Below, piece after piece: positions 9,979 to 11,141 of a DNA stretch of 11,141 nucleotides (position 1 is its first letter; each line of letters opens with the position of its first letter). Source of the DNA: an uncultured Oscillospiraceae bacterium. Its GTDB lineage: Bacteria; Bacillota; Clostridia; Oscillospirales; Oscillospiraceae. The translations under genes and the position numbers were made by a program. The notes under the pieces are model-generated. The model had not been told where the DNA came from. It saw only the letters and a list, made by a program, of their open reading frames with translations, and made no database searches. The DNA lies in the NCBI GenBank assembly GCA_910587205.1, contig CAJULZ010000022.1, positions 16,114 through 27,254 on the forward strand, in the 5' to 3' direction.

Positions 9979-10563
9979 TCAAAGCTTTTCCCGGAATAGC
10001 CCATGGCGATTACAGTACCAGTACAGGTACCCGCCGCCCCAGGGGTAGAACCGGGCCTCTGGCTGGCCCTCGGGGTAAAGCTTCACCAGGTCGCACCGCC
10101 CGGTGGTCACGTACGCCATAAAGGAGATATAGTGGTCCTTGCGCATCCCGTGAGGAATAGAGAAAAAATATTCCCCGTCAAAGCTCTCCCGCACCAGCCT
10201 ATGGGCCTCATCCGGTTCCTCGGCCTCCAAGGGGGGCAGGCACACGCCGCAGCAGGATACCGCCGCCGCGCCGGAGGCATGGATGATGTTTCCGCACACC
10301 GGGCAGATGTACAGCGGGGAGCGCAGGAGATTCGCCGCGCGGTTGGAGTTAACCACCTGCTCCCCGGATAACAGCTCAGGGACAGAGATCAGCAAAGCCC
10401 TTGCCAGCGGCTCCAGCAGGGTCACGTCGGGCAGGCCCCGGCCTGTCTCCCACTTGGAGACCGCCTTGTCTGTGACCCCCAGTATCCCGGCCAGCTGGGC
10501 CTGGGTGAGCCGCCGCCCCTCTCGGAGACGCTTGATGGTTCCGCCGGTGACATAGCTGTCCAT
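9979..10563 (-). CDS. XRE-family regulator fused to a desulfoferrodoxin-like (superoxide reductase) domain
   Basis: The 194-residue protein has an N-terminal Cro/CI-type helix-turn-helix (about 10-65; LTQAQLAGILGVTDKAVSKW) and a C-terminal half that reads as a whole desulfoferrodoxin. The rubredoxin-like centre I ligands are at C87, C90, C104 and C105 (CPVCGN...CCG). The superoxide-reductase centre II set of four His and one Cys is at H121, H138, H144, C184 and H187 (IPHGMRKDHY; YCNRHGLF). The lysine next to the first His in desulfoferrodoxins (EKH) is alanine here (EAH, 119-121), and C108 is an extra cysteine. The likely role is a cytosolic DNA-binding protein sensing superoxide, oxygen or iron state; this is inference. 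The ATG at 10563 is chosen for AAGGTGG (10571-10577), 7 nt upstream, and because the HTH follows at once. It lies 104 bp downstream of yerC, in the same direction. Confidence 0.9.
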   Translation of the reverse strand: MDSYVTGGTIKRLREGRRLTQAQLAGILGVTDKAVSKWETGRGLPDVTLLEPLARALLISVPELLSGEQVVNSNRAANLLRSPLYICPVCGNIIHASGAAAVSCCGVCLPPLEAEEPDEAHRLVRESFDGEYFFSIPHGMRKDHYISFMAYVTTGRCDLVKLYPEGQPEARFYPWGGGYLYWYCNRHGLFREKL

Positions 10564-10585
10564 TTTTTCACCACCTTTCACCCCC

Positions 10586-10614
10586 ACCTTACCACAGCGC
10601 GGGGCCGCCGTCCA
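10586..10614 (-). promoter_or_regulatory. Possible promoter of the XRE-desulfoferrodoxin gene
   Basis: On the minus strand TGGACG (10614-10609) and TAAGGT (10591-10586) are separated by 17 bp, and the -10 is preceded by TGG (extended form). Both boxes match the consensus only partly. Transcription would start close to 10579, giving a very short leader ahead of the Shine-Dalgarno. It would allow expression independent of yerC. Confidence 0.3.
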
Positions 10615-10632
10615 CCTACGGGGCGTAGAGCG

Positions 10633-10664
10633 CAGGCGCGCCCGGGCATACCCGGGCGCGCCTG
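10633..10664 (-). terminator. 14-bp perfect hairpin downstream of yerC
   Basis: CAGGCGCGCCCGGG (10633-10646) and CCCGGGCGCGCCTG (10651-10664) pair perfectly around CATA. It starts 3 bp after the yerC stop codon. No T-run follows on the minus strand, so termination may be partial, separating yerC from the regulator gene or tuning read-through into it. A T-rich stretch exists only on the plus side, inside the 3' end of yerC. Confidence 0.5.
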
Positions 10665-10667
10665 GCG

Positions 10668-10964
10668 TCACTGCTTTTTCTGTTTCCTGCGCTCGATCAT
10701 CGCCCGGAAGCCTCCCGTCCCAAAGGAGAAGATGCGGTTCACACGGCTGATGGTGGCGGAGCTGGCCCCGGTCTTTTCCAAGATCTCGGTGTATACCAGT
10801 CCATCGTCCAACAGCGTGGCCACGTCGAACCGCTGCTCCATGGCCCGCAGTTCCCCCACCGTGCACAGGTCATCGAAAAAGGCGCAGCATTCCTCAATGC
10901 TGCCCAGCTCCAAAATTGCCTCGTACAGCGCCATGCTGCGCTCCTTATTCCCCGCTCTGGGCAT
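10668..10964 (-). CDS. yerC: YerC/YecD family TrpR-related DNA-binding protein
   Basis: A 98-residue protein of the TrpR superfamily, in the small YerC/YecD branch common in Firmicutes (about 95-105 residues). Typical features are the acidic-aromatic IEECCAFFDDLCT segment, the ELRAMEQRFDVATLL helix, and the helix-turn-helix GLVYTEILEKTGASSATISRVNR, followed by FGTGGFRAMI and a basic tail. It probably binds DNA as a dimer in the cytosol; the target and any ligand are unknown. The start is set by AGGGGAGG (minus strand, 10981-10974): the ATG at 10964 lies 9 nt away, whereas the in-frame ATG at 10973 abuts the Shine-Dalgarno directly and could hardly be used. An upstream promoter at 11011-11039 fits well. 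The gene ends 3 bp before a strong hairpin. Confidence 0.9.
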   Translation of the reverse strand: MPRAGNKERSMALYEAILELGSIEECCAFFDDLCTVGELRAMEQRFDVATLLDDGLVYTEILEKTGASSATISRVNRIFSFGTGGFRAMIERRKQKKQ

Positions 10965-10973
10965 CTTATCCAT

Positions 10974-10981
10974 CCTCCCCT
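10974..10981 (-). promoter_or_regulatory. Ribosome binding site that fixes the yerC start
   Basis: AGGGGAGG on the minus strand sits 9 nt before the ATG at 10964 and directly adjoins the ATG at 10973. Spacing favours the inner ATG. It is the strongest Shine-Dalgarno in this part of the window. Confidence 0.75.
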
Positions 10982-11010
10982 GGTGGCGTTCGGTCTGTTT
11001 ACTGGCAATT

Positions 11011-11039
11011 ATTTTAGCAGATAAAAGCGCTAAAGGCAA
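11011..11039 (-). promoter_or_regulatory. yerC promoter, sigma-A type
   Basis: On the minus strand TTGCCT (11039-11034) and TAAAAT (11016-11011) are spaced by exactly 17 bp. Both are close to consensus (5 of 6 for the -10). Transcription would start near 11004, giving a leader of about 40 nt before the yerC ATG. Confidence 0.7.
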
Positions 11040-11051
11040 CAGGTTTTTTCC

Positions 11052-11081
11052 TTGTCTTTTCCGCCCTGCTTGTGGTAAAAT
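11052..11081 (+). promoter_or_regulatory. Divergent promoter for a gene beyond the right edge
   Basis: On the plus strand TTGTCT (11052-11057) and TAAAAT (11076-11081) are 18 bp apart, and the -10 is preceded by TGG, making an extended -10. Downstream, AAGGATGGTGG (about 11122-11132) could be a ribosome site, with the coding start just past 11141. This implies a rightward gene divergent from yerC whose promoter lies within 15 bp of the yerC -35 box. Confidence 0.55.
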
Positions 11082-11141
11082 ATCCGCGAAAGATTAACTA
11101 TTAAAAGTCAACCCCCAAAATGAAGGATGGTGGAAAAAAGT

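Noticed and set aside
10564..10866. An upstream extension of the XRE-desulfoferrodoxin gene to 10866
   Set aside because: It overlaps yerC in another frame and includes the hairpin at 10633-10664. The ATG at 10563 has AAGGTGG at good spacing and begins just before the helix-turn-helix.

Overview
The window looks chromosomal and comes from a high-GC member of the Clostridia, most likely an Oscillospiraceae-type gut anaerobe (Flavonifractor or Lawsonibacter-like). This is inferred from four things: a SecA with a C-terminal zinc motif, a single-chain purL of about 1240 residues, a YerC/YecD-type TrpR relative, and a regulator fused to a desulfoferrodoxin domain. Strong GC bias at third positions also explains the many long antisense reading frames, which are shadows of the real genes.

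Positions 1-189 hold the start of a leftward gene cut by the window edge (1-87, minus) and, facing away from it, the secA promoter. The rightward block follows: secA (190-2973), a 151-bp imperfect palindrome that fills most of the next intergenic gap (2978-3128), pgeF/yfiH (3171-3983), a family-5 solute-binding lipoprotein whose ATG overlaps the pgeF stop codon (3980-5518), and purL (5580-9314). Together they cover protein export, multicopper-oxidase-fold (laccase-domain) metabolism of nucleosides or peptidoglycan precursors, solute capture at the membrane, and step four of purine synthesis. No permease or ATPase lies beside the lipoprotein, and no other pur gene lies beside purL.

From 9315 to 9978 the sequence is accessory in character. 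It holds a possible dispersed repeat with an in-frame small ORF, a 15-bp perfect GC-rich hairpin, a leftward orphan ORF of at most 126 codons that looks 5'-truncated, and two more hairpins.

The right part is leftward: a YerC/YecD-type TrpR-family regulator (10668-10964) and, 104 bp downstream, a 194-residue protein (9979-10563) joining an XRE helix-turn-helix to what reads as a complete desulfoferrodoxin, with both iron sites' ligands present. This candidate redox-sensing regulator is the most interesting item. A good sigma-A type promoter drives yerC. A second, divergent promoter at the far right edge points to a rightward gene beginning just outside the window.
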